Shown here piece by piece: positions 10,997-23,360 of a stretch of DNA of 64,000 nt. Location: contig CAUDNR010000136.1 in the NCBI GenBank assembly GCA_958430865.1, forward strand, positions 71,847 through 135,846, given 5' to 3'. Numbering within the stretch: position 1 is the stretch's first letter; each line of letters begins with the position of its first letter. The position numbers were made by a program, and so were the translations under genes. Below the pieces are notes generated by a model. It saw only the letters and a list, made by a program, of their open reading frames with translations. It made no database searches and had not been told where the DNA came from. The stretch is from Entrophospora sp. SA101 (Eukaryota; Glomeromycota; Glomeromycetes; Entrophosporales; Entrophosporaceae).

Positions 10997-11075
10997 TTTA
11001 TATACAAAAAAACTCATATATATTTGAATTCTAAAAATAATGTTTCCAGTATTATGTTATTGGTAAAAGCGGACC
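10997..11075 (-). promoter_or_regulatory. Upstream block of F-box copy 4: TATA box and CGGA element
   Basis: Minus strand: TATATAAA at 11004-10997 and GGGTCCGCTTTTACCAATAA near 11075-11056. The CGGA end of the element is the most degraded of the four. Confidence 0.45.
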
Positions 11076-11212
11076 CTTTCCAAACAATATCAAAGAATTT
11101 CTATAATAACAATAGAAATCTCAACGGTTTTCTTTAGAACAAAACAACCAGGAGAAAATTAAAAGAAAAAAATTTGTAAAAAATATTATTTGCCGAACCG
11201 CTCAACATGTGC

Positions 11213-11263
11213 ATGTTAATCCGGTCGGAATGTGGTATTAGTATGTTAATCCGGTCGGAATGT
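11213..11263. repeat. Short direct repeat containing CCGGTCGG
   Basis: ATGTTAATCCGGTCGGAATG occurs at 11213 and again 30 bases later at 11243. CpG-containing, unlike its AT-rich surroundings, and just outside the MITE at 11281. Confidence 0.7.
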
Positions 11264-11280
11264 AAAAACCTCCCAACAAT

Positions 11281-11610
11281 TAGTGATGGGCGTAAAAATT
11301 ATTTTGAAAAATGACCAAGTTATTAAGTACTTAATAACTCTATTATTAAATGTTAAAAACACAAACATGCAGATCTCATTGGTAAATCAAATAAACAAGT
11401 TAATTACTGTGCATAAAATTCAGTGTGTAGAGTGTGCATCCTAACCAAATTTGATAATTATTTTCCCAAATCTGCTGAATTTGGTTAGCACAGCACATTC
11501 CACATGCTGAATTCTATACACTCTCACTCAGAGTGCAACAGTTAATAAGTGGTTCTTAACTATTAATAACTTGGAGTTATTAAGTGTAGGGTTAAAAATT
11601 CCCATCACTA
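11281..11610. mobile_element. hAT-like MITE between F-box copy 4 and the cyclin
   Basis: 330 bases, starting TAGTGATGGGCGTAAAAATT and ending AAAATTCCCATCACTA, an imperfect terminal inverted repeat. The flanks CCAACAAT (left) and TCAACAAT (right) match at 7 of 8 bases, an 8-base target duplication as for hAT elements. There is no coding capacity. It splits the divergent promoter region of the F-box/cyclin pair and is not seen in the other units. Confidence 0.75.
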
Positions 11611-11923
11611 TCAACAATGGTATATTAATATAATGAAACATGTAACGTAGTACATCGATTTTCATTTTATATTGATATTGGCTATATTTGTGCTTGCCAA
11701 GTAATTAATTTTCTTTCGAATACAAAAAATTTCATAAACATTGCTTGCACATTTAGAAAATTGTATAAAGAATATTCTTTGCAAACCTCGCATGTATATA
11801 TAAATTTCCAAAGATATTATTCACATTTTAAAAAAAATTGCATCCACAATTTTAGAAAATTCTTTGCGTTCATGCATTTTGCCAAAAGATAATTCCACAT
11901 TTAAAAAATTACATCCAGATAGA

Positions 11924-12621
11924 ATGTCTTCTATGATTACAAAGTTCTCTTCAATTCCCGAATCGTTAATAGGTAACAATAATTATTACTTAAAATTATA
12001 AGTAATTAATAATTATGTAATTATTAATGGGGATTGTTTTTGTAAATGGAATAAAATAATAAAACAGATTATATTTTCGTTTCGACAATTTCAATTATTA
12101 AGGACAACAACAAACCAAAAACATCACAAAAATTACCAAAATTAATTGATTTCATTAGAAAAATCATCAACGACCTTGAAATACCAATCATAACATTGAC
12201 CATAAGTTTAATTTACATCCACAGATTTAAACTTCAATTGCCAAAAAATTACAAAACTGAAAATGATACACCTCATAAAATTTTCATCAGCTCTATACTG
12301 ATAGCAAGTAAATACATTGATGACAAACCTTTGACAAGTGGAAAAGTTGCCATGGCGATTGATAACAATCTTTGGACAATTAAAGAAATTAATAGAATGG
12401 TAAGCGAAATTATTATTATCACTCACTCACTATTATATATCACTATCATTATCATAACAATAGTTTATTTTTTGAAAATTTGATGATTCTAGGAAAGGGC
12501 TTTTTTAAGTTATATTCAATGGAATCTTGTAATTAATAAAGATGATTTAGAATCGTATTTAAATGAATTAAGAAATCAAAAAATCGATCTTAAATCTTAT
12601 TTATACGCTAAACAACAATAA
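11924..12621 (+). CDS. PCL-type (Pho85-like) cyclin, intact, three exons
   Basis: Exons 11924-11972, 12068-12399 and 12493-12621, with phases that agree and give 169 residues. The start MSSMITKFSSIPESL joins to the cyclin box: ITLTISLIYIHRFK, KIFISSILIASKYIDD, NLWTIKEINRM, then ERAFLSYIQWNL in exon 3. This order is typical of fungal Pho80/PCL cyclins, which activate Pho85-type CDKs controlling morphogenesis and nutrient responses. Small for a PCL but with a complete cyclin fold. Decayed copies at 5210 and 8501 and its divergent F-box partner show it is part of the duplicated unit. The partner kinase is unknown. Confidence 0.8.
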
Positions 12622-13099
12622 TGCGCTGGTCACACTTTATTTATATAATAAATGTGCTGGTCATTTTATATACTAAGCAACAAATAATGTGCTGGTCACT
12701 ATTTTATTATCAAAAATATGTAAAAATATAAATATGTATAATAATAATATATCTTTTAAACCAGGAAATATCTCAAATATTTCAATTGAATTCAGGTTTA
12801 GTAATGGATTTACACATCCTAACGACAGATGATATATGTCAAGACTACTAATTGTTATCCGAAGGATTAATTTATATAATTGAACTTGGCATTTATAAAT
12901 GTCGTCAGTAGCTGCATCAAAATCCGTGATATTCATTGACACCAAGTTGTGAACTTTATTATAACGATCCACTATGTACATATAAACTTTATTGGACTTT
13001 CCAAAAACAAAAATTTTAGATCAATTCTGTTGTTATTATGGACTGTTGTGAGAATCTCTACTTTGTGATGTCGATATGTTGTAAACTATACACAAAATA
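12622..13099. other. Duplicated 3' spacer of unit 4
   Basis: Continues the homology seen after the other cyclins (CACATCCTAACGACAGATGA, ACTTGGCATTTATAAATG). The minus strand is open over 12981-12673 (102 codons), with a short leucine-rich stretch SSLDIYHLSLGC that is in frame in the unit 3 copy too. It may be the remnant of a small gene, but the flanking residues are not conserved. Confidence 0.4.
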
Positions 13100-13300
13100 A
13101 TGATGAATCAAGACTCTTTGAGCATTACACCAATATACAAACTTGTAGCCTTCTTGATAGTTTTCATACTCTACTTACTCGGTGTCTTCATATTCATTCA
13201 CCGGAACTTTCAAACGGGATGTTGTTTTATTGTCCGTAATTTTTATAATAGTAGTGAAAACAGACAATATATATTATCACTTGGTCTTGCCTCAGTGTGA
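13100..13300 (+). CDS. Possible small membrane protein
   Basis: 66 residues from ATGATGAAT, one strong hydrophobic segment at about residues 13-33 (YKLVAFLIVFILYLLGVFIF). No recognised family and no copy in the other array units. Could be a chance frame. Confidence 0.25.
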   Translation: MMNQDSLSITPIYKLVAFLIVFILYLLGVFIFIHRNFQTGCCFIVRNFYNSSENRQYILSLGLASV

Positions 13301-13670
13301 AAATTCCCTTTTTATTATCATTTTTTATAAATCTTAACAAATTTATATATATATATATATTTTACAAGAATTATTAAATAAATATTTTTTAGTTACTAAA
13401 AATACAAGATAAGTTTTGTTCGTTGATTGAAAGAGTGAGAGTGATGAAGTGAAAGAAAATTGTGTATAAAATTATGTATATATGTGTATGTATGTATTTA
13501 TGTATTATGTGTGTATGTATGTTTTATGTATGAAAGTGTATTTGTGCATCTTTATGATATATGTACTAATTGTTTTTCAATGTCATTATATATTATTTGT
13601 ATTAAAAAAGTTACAATACTTTTTTTAAAGCATTAATGTTATTTATTAAATGTCGATAAAAAAATTTTGC

Positions 13671-15859
13671 TCAATTTTTTTGTTTGACCAACATTCTTTT
13701 ATCAAATCTTAATAGATCATATGAATGAACAATTAACGATCTTTTACGTATCGTGACACATATTTTTCCTGCTCCTGTATTCTTTTCATTATTGTTGTTG
13801 TCATCATTATTATCACTATTGTTACTGTCTGATCCACTGTCACTACTTGTACATGATGATGACGAACTATTATTACTGCTAATATTACTACGAACACTAC
13901 GATTTAAACAACCAATTCCACAACGACTATCACCACTAATGATACTGCCAATACCAATACCATTGCTACTGCTGCTACTGCTATTATTACAGTTATTCGT
14001 ATTTATTGTTGTATCTTTGTCGTGAATAACTTCTCGATAAGTAGTAGTTGTTACCACTTCTTCAGTGGTAGATGAATCCTCATTAAAATCTAAATCTACA
14101 TCACATTCACCATCTGGAAATCCATTTTTGTAATCATTCAATTGATTGGCATACAACAAAAATTTTAACCCAACAGCTGCTCTACGCATGCTCATAAGCA
14201 AAAGTTTTTGATGTTTAATTTGATAGCGTGGTAATGGATGAATTGGCTGCTGTTGATCCTTTTCCTGTTCTGTTTCTTGATTTTTATTCTCTTCTTCATC
14301 TCCCGTGCAACCTCCTCCACCTTGTGTTGTTGGGAGATTTGTAGGTGAATTAACGCCTACACTTGTTGGTGTGGTAGAAGCTACATCTGGTGTTTGTGGT
14401 GGTTCTGTTAAAGGTGGGTTTTCTTTTGATCTAATAATATTTGTGGTTGTTGTGGTTGTTGTTATTATTTCTTGATGCTCATAATACTGATGATGATGAT
14501 AATATTCGGTAGTGTTATCATTATCATCATCACTATTATCTTTATCATCATCATTATTATCATTATTTTTATTATGATGATATATTTGCTCTTCAAAATA
14601 AGATCGAGAGCTCTTTCAATAATTATAAAAAAAAACAAAAAAGAAAAAAAAGTTAATTATATTTTCTTTTTTTTATTGGAGAAAAAATTCAAATAAATAT
14701 TTTACCTCATGTTTACGAAACGGTGATAAATCTAATGTTTCATATGATTTATAATCTATTGTTGATCCAACATCATCAAAATGTGTTTTGATTGTTAAGC
14801 TTGCTTCCTCTATTAATCGAGCATATTCATGTATAGCTTGTAACATAATGTCTAATTGTTCAGATGTTCTTGATTGATTATCACTAAGATTGGATATGTT
14901 TGAACGAGCTATACGATGTTTTTCTAAAAGCTGTTTTTTTTTAAAGATAATTACATTAATAAATCACAATTGGAATTATAGTAATTATAGTAATTATAGT
15001 AATAATAATAATTCTTATTCTTCTAGTTTTTATTTATAAATACCTCGTATATTTGATCTTGAATTTTCTTCAAATCATTATTTATATCTTCGTGAGCTTC
15101 ATCTTGAAATGTTTTTAATTTTGCCAAGCTCATCTCATTTTCCATAATCTTGTCTTGTGCAGCCATAATGCATTCTTCAACATTATCTATTATTAATATT
15201 AAGATTAGTTATAATTCTTTTTATTAGCCACAACAAAGAAAATAATAATCAAACCTTGTTTCTTTTTTATTTCCTGTATATTGGTGGTAAACCATTCAGG
15301 AGAGTCTTCATATAATTTTTCCATTGAATTTGCTATCTCATCTAAATCTTTATTAAATTGATTAAACTCCTCCCTTGATCTATCCAATTCTTTTTCAAAT
15401 ATCTCGTCTGATTTAGTTGGTGAAGAAAGTGGAGAACCGGTAAGTAAAATGTTTTTAGGTATTACGATAGAACTAGGTTTCTATTATTGTTGTTTATTAT
15501 TATTATAAAAGATATTCATATACATACATAAATATCATTTTTAATTTGGATAAATTAAATATTTAAAAAGAAAATATTAAAATAATAACCCCTAAATGAT
15601 ATTCCTAATATTCTCTTTAAGGGGCATTTTTTTTCATTTTTTTAGATTTTTTGATATAGATGATGAAAAGGAGTTTTTTTTTGTGGTGAAAAAAATTTCA
15701 ATTAATTAACTAAATATTATATCTATCTATCTATTTATCTAACTAACTATCTATTTATGTATATATTATAGCTAATCAGTTAGTTACCTTTGACATTGGA
15801 TTAAAGAAATATCGGTTTTCAGGAATTTTTATTGAAAGTACTGAGGAACGTTTTCCCAT
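13671..15859 (-). CDS. Coiled-coil protein, five exons, function unknown
   Basis: Exons (minus) 15859-15788, 15480-15255, 15186-15044, 14930-14706 and 14612-13671. All phases fit and give 535 residues. It starts MGKRSSVLSIKIPENRYFFN. Residues about 35-215 are charged, heptad-like helices (FEKELDRSREEFNQFNKDLD, DEAHEDINNDLKKIQDQIYE, LLEKHRIARSNISNLS) that predict a coiled coil. The rest is low complexity (Asp/Asn, Thr and Ser runs) with one conserved-looking patch MRRAAVGLKFLLYANQLND and a basic end. No catalytic motif seen, no family recognised. A (TA)n tract at 15893-15921 lies just upstream of the start. Confidence 0.65.
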
Positions 15860-15884
15860 TTTTTGTTCAAAAAGACAAAATATA

Positions 15885-15926
<42 letters not shown>

Positions 15927-17100
15927 ATATCCAGTGATATGCAATCTCTATTAATTGTTTATTCTACTTATTCTACTGAAGGTTTTGTTATTGTTTTATT
16001 TTTATTATTATAAATACGAATTTATAATGATAATAATAATAGGGTTGTAAGCGAGTGTCTATATAAGAAAATTTTTTCCTATTTTTTACAGCATTTGTAG
16101 ACTTGACTTGGTAGTAAAAAAAAACGAAACTTTCAAAAAAGTTAGCGTTTCTTTCTTTTCTCCCTTATGTATAAAATGTTGAATAACAAGCTAGCAAATT
16201 GGCTAGCGAAAAGTTTTTAGTCAAATTAATGAACTAAAAGGTCAACTAGATAACTAGCTAATCAACCAGCCGAAAAAAGCCCCCTAACTGCCAATTAACT
16301 AACCAACAAACTAGATTGAATAAATTTTTTGGTTCAGCAATTAGTTTTAGATTGGGCGAGTATTGGATGTTCAGAGATATATGGTTTAAAATAATGGCTT
16401 TTATAATAAAAAAAGTTGACTAACGCGTGTTTTTTGTTTGTAATAAATTAAAGGAATATTTTTTTCTTTGAAAACACTTTATTAAAAAGAAAACGAATGA
16501 AATGAATGATGATGAGATGATTATGATAAATAAATAAATAAAAAATTTTTTTTTGTCTTATATAACAATTTTAAAGTACATGCATAAATAATAAAAACAA
16601 ACCGCAGAGTTTACAAATCTTTTATTTATTTAATGAAGGTACCACAATAAAAAAAAACCATTAATATTAATGTTAGGGATGGACGTGTATAAAAAAAGTA
16701 AAGGGGTGTTGCAACAACAAAGATCATGCATTGAAAATTTTATTGATAGATCATTAAGATAAGCAAGGACTTTATATCATTTATTATTGTAAATGCATGC
16801 ATTTTTTTTATGTGTTAGAAAAATCATGGCGGAAAATAAAAAAAAATGGATAAAAATATAAACTAAAAAAGAATGATAAAATATAAACTAAAAAAGAATG
16901 ATAAAATATAAACTAAAAAAGAAGTCAATGATGTGAATGAGAAATAGGAAACTTTTTACAAGCCACAAATAAAAAGTCAAATCACTTGACTAGAAAGATC
17001 GTTGTACAATTCAAAAAAAAGAAAATTTTCTGCATTTACAACTTTTTTTTATTACACAAATTTAATTCCTTTATAGAAAAATACCACTAATAGACCAAGT
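15860..17100. other. Intergenic, with simple and tandem repeats
   Basis: No gene recognised. Contains (TA)n at 15893-15921 and a 25-base tandem repeat at 16853-16924 (AAAATATAAACTAAAAAAGA... about 2.9 copies). At 16180-16310 a stretch repeatedly carries CTAGC/GCTAG-type words. Confidence 0.6.
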
Positions 17101-17870
17101 ACAAACCTTACATATAACGGCAAGATGTCTCGGTAAGCACAAACGTTATAAGCGACTCTTTATTTGTGTTTCATAATGTACTTTAAAAAGTATATTACGG
17201 GTTCGTTTAATATCTCTATAAATGGTTTGTAAAAGTCTTTGAGGGGCCACAGCAGTGTAGATGATCACCATCTTGCGCCATGGAGCAATGTAAATCGGGA
17301 ATGTGACAGGTCAACACTTGTCTTGCAATTTTAGATTGGATTTTTTAAAGCCATCGTCATTTTTGGCCATGTGCTTAAACTCGGGAAATAAAACTAAACG
17401 ATGGTTTTCACACAACAATTTGCAATTTTCAATGATCCGTAAGATTATAAATTTCCTTGTCGATTTGGAGCATGCATCAACGCTTATATCTTCCATGCTT
17501 CCATGAATATAGTGCGAGCATAAATGATTCGTTCTACTTTCCCCGTTCTATAACCTCACAACTTTGTTTGTATCCGGTCATGAAAGTTCTCATTCTTAGA
17601 CCAAGAGAAATGATGCCAGCGTCTCTATTCTCTTTAACCACTGAAAATTTAAGTCCTCGATTACCAGCCTTAATTTCAAGTGGTGGCTTAGGTATAACCC
17701 GTCGATATGAGGCGACGTTATATTGTAATCTTTCGGGTATTTCTCATTTGATTTAATACCGTTGAGGAATGAAAAATTAACCATTTTTTCTTCCTAAAAT
17801 CATTCGAGGAATGAAAATCAACCAGTTTTTCTTCTAAATCATTCGAGGAATGAAATTGATTGCCTTTTTA
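17101..17870. other. GC-richer block, possible dead element
   Basis: Locally richer in G and C than the flanks and open for 60-100 codons in several frames on both strands, typical of a decayed transposon, but no motif identifies it. The last part (17761-17860) holds three imperfect copies, about 45 bases apart, of the word CGAGGAATGAAAATCAACCA. Confidence 0.4.
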
Positions 17871-18935
17871 ATTTTTAAAAGTTTTTCAATATGCCAAACT
17901 CTAACGTGATATGATATATCTAATTTTCTCGTAAATATTTTTTATATTAATATCAATATTACCGATCCTGAACATTTATTTGTTATATGTCCAATACACA
18001 ACACCGATATTTTTTTAATCAAAATTCTGACCCAAGAGCTTTCGGTTTTCTAGAAGATGATCAAGGGGAAGATTGTTTAGATCGCTAGGTGTTGGTTTAG
18101 CTTAATCAACCTCCCAAAAGCGAATTACAATCTTTTTAAAGAATCATCCCACTGACTTGAGCACAATGATTCACTCACTATATGGTACGATTTTCAAAGG
18201 TAATAGAAAAATCTATTTTAAATTGATCAGCGAATCGTATGATTTTTATATTAATAGTATTGCATCGCAGGATTTGTTTATACACATGCACCATTATTAA
18301 TTGTAATAAATGGCAGCAGCGTGTTTCTTGAACGCAACCTTTTTCCAAAGTGGATAGATCAAAAAAAAAGGACAAATTTCACGTGATGCTTTAGCTACAA
18401 ATTTTGGTTCAGAATCTAAAACTTGGCACAAGAAGGCATTTTCAATGCACCAGGAAATTAAAATTAATGTATATAAGAAGGGAAGTTGGGGTTTGGTTTC
18501 GAATAAATAAAAAAGATAGCAAAGAAACGGTAGCGTTGTTGTCATTACAAGCAGCATCGGAAAACAGAAACAGATGAAAAAAATTTTTGTGAGAAATTTG
18601 AATGGTATTGAATATTATTATTAAAATCATGGTTATTTTTATCTCGTAACATGTGATTTAGGCATGCCAAGTAAAATTCCGTACAATGGTCTCGCTTCAT
18701 TCATTTATTATTCACTTGACATTTTTGTCATTTACAATGGTTACATGATTTTTTCTCCTTAAAAATTAATTTTTTGAAGCCATCTATTAATAACTATTTT
18801 CAAAAATGAATAGCTTTACGTCACTCTGGGACTTTTTAGAATATTAATAAGCGTTAATGCAATGCTATGTATATAAAAAAAGTTTGTATAATGTTATCTA
18901 AATAAAAAAGTAAAGGACAATTGTTTTAAAAATAT
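17871..18935. other. Intergenic, nothing recognised
   Basis: A short plus-strand stretch around 18380-18510 reads DALATNFGSESKTWHKKAFS, which looks once-coding, but it is broken by stops on both sides and matches no family I know. Confidence 0.3.
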
Positions 18936-18939
18936 CCAT

Positions 18940-19830
18940 TAATGATGATGATAGTATCCAATTCTAATAATCAACAGTCGTACTATCACCACCATCATTG
19001 TTGTCTTCTTCATTTTCATTGTTATAATTATTATTGTCATCATTATCAACATCAAATTGTTCTATTTCACCATCACCTTTTACATTTCATTATCACGAAT
19101 GTTCTTGTTAACTCCAATTTCATAATCATCAACTCCAATATATTCTTCACATCATCTAATCTTTCATTACTAATTTCTTCAATTTGATCATTTATTACAC
19201 CCTCGCCATCACATTCATCATCTTCTTCAAAAATTTGTCCATCTTCGTCCACTTCATAGTCTTCAACAACAACATCATCATTCTTATCAAGCAAACCACA
19301 TGGTGACTCTAAATCAGGCTCTAGTTTTTTTGCTATTGATTCAAATCTTACATCACAAGAATAACCATTATTGAAATCAGGCATACTATATTTATTCCTC
19401 ACATAGCTGGACTCTTGATGGTCATGTTTATGCTCATTATCATTATCGTGATCATAATAAAATAATTGCTAATGTTTTTATCTTTTTTTAATGATGTTGA
19501 TGATGAATTATTAGTAGCTGATATTGAATTTTGAATATCTGAAAAATTATAAAGATCAAGAAGATCCTTGACACATCCTTGCATCAAACACAAAGTGATG
19601 TAATTTGAAATCATAGTTAAAGATATATTATTATTAAATTACTGGCTGTGACTTCATGATTTCGATGAGACAGCAATCACCAAACTGACCCTTCAGTAAA
19701 ATCATTAACATTCTCATCATATCCATTACTATAATCATTAAATTCTATGCCTGGAGCTTTAGCAGAAATCAATAATGCAACACTTGCTATGATTGTTGGA
19801 CTATAAAAAAGAGATAACAGTGCTTTATAA
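18940..19830 (-). pseudogene. Candidate decayed multi-exon gene with a cyclin-C-like exon
   Basis: Minus strand from an acceptor at 19832: YKALLSLFYSPTIIASVALL followed by ISAKAPGIEFNDYSNGYDEN, which resembles the second fold of cyclins (SPTIIASVALL). A stop follows at 19679-19677. Next downstream are frames reading ITLCLMQGCVKDLLDLYNFS and then an acidic tail (VVVEDYEVDEDGQIFEEDDE). They look like pieces of one gene, but no consistent splicing was found. Family assignment is weak. Confidence 0.28.
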
Positions 19831-21430
19831 CTGAAAATTTGAGAAAAAATAAATTAATCCAATAAATGCTTGTCCAATCATTCAATTAACTCAAATTTCA
19901 TTTATTATTGACCATACTCCTTCTGCCAATTTTCTTATACATCATGTCTATAACCTAAAATTATTATTTTCATTTTCATTTTCTTTATCTTCTTCATATC
20001 CATTGACTACCTTTCATATACCTTATATAAACATGATAAAGATATTCAATTGAATAATCATAGCATAATGATTGGTTCCAATATTTTTATTATTGATCTC
20101 CAAAATTCGTATTCCTAAAACATTTCAATAAATAAATAGATTATATGATAATACAGCATATATCATATAAATACAATAATAATAGTAACCAAATTACCAC
20201 TTTCTCTAATCTGTTAGGTCTTCATAGTAAACCCTTGCACATGATATTGTGACATCAAGCATTTTCTGATCGATTCTTCTGCTTTACATGCCAAAAATAT
20301 GCCTTTAGATTGTATAAATCATATAAATAAATGCATACAAGTGTAATATATAAATGTATATGATGTAGAGTTCCACCTTGCTATCAAATTTTCCTAAACT
20401 GTTTAACATGTAGAATTGCCGAAAAATAGGTTATAGCCATAGATACAGTGATTTGAGGATTAAATAAAATAAGATCTTTTATTTAAAATGATTGCAGTAG
20501 AAATAGCTTCAGATGGTAACGAACTTGAATAATGAATCGCGTTGTTTTCACTTTTATACATGTTCTTTTTCATAAGTAAATCCATCTTTTCTAGAGGGTG
20601 ACTTTTCAACATAATCAGTCTTGTTAAATTTCCAAATGTGACTTCCATTTCAAGTTCCTTGTGACACATGAACAGGAAAACCACACCTACCTCAGTCAGT
20701 TGCACTAACCGACCAGCTCTTTATTTTGAATGGGTATAGAGGTGACTATCTTATACCAAAAAGGGTAGGTAGGCTTTTGCTCGTCGAAAATTTTCTAAAA
20801 AAGTAGGTGTGGTAAAAACTATTGAATGTGACCATCAACAACACTATGATTTGAAAGAGGACGTTTATATAATTCGAAGGAAAAAATGTCATCAGTTACA
20901 TTGTAATTCATATTATTAGAATTAAATCAAATAGCATATACAGATAACTCGATAAGTTGGTCATGAATGGCTGGGAATGATGGACCAACTTGTTGAGAGA
21001 ACCGACTTGTCAAGAACACGTGACTCTATATTAGTTGTTCATGATTTTGTATACGTAAATGTGATTTTTAAAACAATATTTATTTAGACTGATCTTTTAT
21101 ATAGGTTGTTCGGAAGATTATGAAATCAACCTTTTTATACATACAAAATATAATAAAAACATAAATGCATTGGTCATAATACAAAAAGAAATGATTTTTT
21201 CTTTTCTAAATTATCAAATGAAATAATAAGTAATGCAATTAATGATGGATGTAATAAAATACAAATGTATTGTTCATCAAAAAAAGAAACGTTTTTCTGA
21301 GATAATTAATGATAAAATCAATAATATAATTAAAAAAAGAAACATTTTCTGAGAGAATAATAATAATGATACAATCAATGATGTAGCTAACAAGGTAATA
21401 AATGATATAACTGACTAAATAATAAAATGT
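19831..21430. other. Intergenic, nothing recognised
   Basis: AT-rich. The minus strand is open over 20705-20460 (81 codons, MQLTEVGVVFLFMCHKELEM at the start) without recognisable homology. Around 21190-21420 two related segments containing AAAAAAGAAACATTTTCTGA and AAAAAAGAAACGTTTTTCTG suggest a short local duplication. Confidence 0.4.
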
Positions 21431-21522
21431 TAATTTTTTATGTAAAATATGATTTAGGATTAGAAGCACATGTACAAATGAATTGGTATTTAAAGCAGCC
21501 CAGGATTTGAAGATGAATCAAG

Positions 21523-21744
21523 TTGCAAATGCCATTAAAAAAAGAATATGCTTTAAAACAATTGGCTTCAAAAAATTTTTTGGAAAGACAATTCCAGATA
21601 AAAGAATTAGAAGGTAATAAACTGGATCTTTGTATTAAAACACAATTGATGGTTTTTAAATCAAATGAGGAGGATGAAACAGAAAGAGATACTCTGTATA
21701 TAGGAAACCTCTTAATGACTGCCAAAACTCTGCTGAACCTCTAA
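21523..21744 (+). CDS. Unrecognised short charged open frame
   Basis: 73 codons, beginning MPLKKEYALKQLASKNFLER and running through FKSNEEDETERDTLYIGNLL. Amino-acid make-up is protein-like (few Phe/Ile homopolymers, mixed charges). Just upstream another frame reads MNQVANAIKKRICFKTIG, so this may be the end of a frameshifted relic. No family recognised. Confidence 0.25.
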   Translation: MQMPLKKEYALKQLASKNFLERQFQIKELEGNKLDLCIKTQLMVFKSNEEDETERDTLYIGNLLMTAKTLLNL

Positions 21745-21893
21745 TAAACAATTAGTGTATAACAATATTTTGTATTCAAAAAAATTTATTATAATTTTAA
21801 GTACCTTTTGCTGGAAACTTTCTATATAAAGTAATTAAATTATAACTAATGAAAAGAAAATATAATATTAATTTAAAGTTGTATTTATTATTT

Positions 21894-23360
21894 TTATTTT
21901 TTATTAATTATTTGAAAAACTTCTAATTCATCAAATTTACTACCATTTACTATATTAATGCCACTATAAGCACATGGGCTACTACCAATATCATCATCTA
22001 CATTAAAATAAACATCACCATAACCAAACCAAGGTAAACAAGAAGAATTACACCAAAATGCATACTCATAATTATTATTGATAACATAACTAAATTTTGC
22101 AGTGTTAATATTATTTCTATTACTTATATTAAATATAAAACTTCCTGTTGTATTTTTAAATCCACCATTTCCATTCCAATCAAGTGGATTATAGCCACCA
22201 ACTATTTGATTTGAATTTTGTATTTTGCCAATTACAAGAGTTTTGTTGATATTGTCACATTTTTGATGAAATGTAGCTACATTTAAACCATCTCTGCTAC
22301 TACGATATAAAAGTTTGAATTCGTATTTGACTTCACTGAATGAGGTATATGGTGGACTTTTTCTATCAATCAAACTTGCAAAAAGCAAAGTAAGGTTTTG
22401 ATTAATTGTCAATGATTTAAATTTTGAGATTCTTGGTGGTAATAAATTTAAAGTTTGTTGACTATCAGGGTATAAATGAGATTGTAAAAGGGGTTTCCAT
22501 AAAGTCCTAGGAAAGAGTATATTATATGGTTCAATTTTATTAAAAAAATCATCTTTAGAAATATCCTGAAATCTTATTAAAGAAATAAATTCTTTTAATG
22601 TGTTGCCTAAATCAGCAAAATTTTGTAATGACCAATCTTCAACATTGATATTATTGATTTCAGGATGTTTTGCTAATCCCCATTTAAGAATGCTTTCCCA
22701 AATAACTATCTCATCAATAGAAAAGTCATCCCTTTTGAGAATTTCCAATAAAATTGGTTTTTCCAATAATTTAAATTCACTTGATTCAAATAATTTTTCA
22801 CTATACTCGTAAAATTTTTCCAAATAGATATTTTTCAATTCATTAAAATTTTCATTAGCATAGATCAATTGTAGAATTTTAACTGGATTTTCTTTTATAT
22901 AATTTTCATAATTTTCAATAAAATATTTCATTATATATTCATAAAGTGACTCAATACCAAATACATCTGCTGCAGTTAATAGTTCTAATATTTCAACACC
23001 AGAATAATTTTCAAATTCAATTTTGCATGTATATAAAAATCTTAAAAAATAAATAAATTATTAAGCAGATTATTGGAATTCAAAACAATAAATAAATAAA
23101 TTTATTTGAACTTACTTGAGAATAGGATTGAAAAGTTTTTCACTGATGTTGGTTTTCTTAACAATATAATAACCATTTTCTTTTGTTGTATTATTTAATT
23201 CATTGCTGAAAAATGGACAATGAGCTGATATTATAGATGCATGTGCATGAATTTCTTTAATGTTTGGTTCTACACCTACATATATTTTTACATCATAAAA
23301 ATCTTCAGTATTTAACAACCTTTCATTTTCATTAAAATATTTTTCAAATATTGAATTCAT
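21894..23360 (-). CDS. BTB-BACK-TLDc protein, copy A
   Basis: Exons 23360-23116 and 23040-21894, intron of 75 bases, 463 residues. Residues 20-110 form a BTB domain (DFYDVKIYVG, IHAHASIISAHCPFFSNEL, FLYTCKIEFENYSGVEILEL). Residues 115-220 are BACK (IENYENYIKENPVKILQLIY, IDEIVIWESILKWGLAKHPE). About 310-463 is a TLDc domain (FKLLYRSSRDGLNVATFHQK, ending FDELEVFQI). BTB proteins of this layout usually act as Cul3 adaptors; TLDc is linked to oxidative stress and V-ATPase regulation. The family is strongly expanded in Glomeromycotina. Nearly the whole 5' two-thirds is identical to copy B. Confidence 0.88.

Noticed and set aside
12673..12981. 102-codon minus-strand gene in the cyclin 3' spacer
   Set aside because: Only a dozen residues are in frame in a second array unit, the rest diverges with stops; treated as spacer.
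15205..15387. Short 60-codon gene DRSREEFNQFNKDLDE
   Set aside because: It is exon 2 of the coiled-coil gene read through its donor into the intron.
18297..18630. Overlapping minus-strand open frames with hydrophobic content
   Set aside because: Phe/Leu/Ile-rich translation of AT-rich DNA, no start context, no family, and the plus strand looks equally coding-like.
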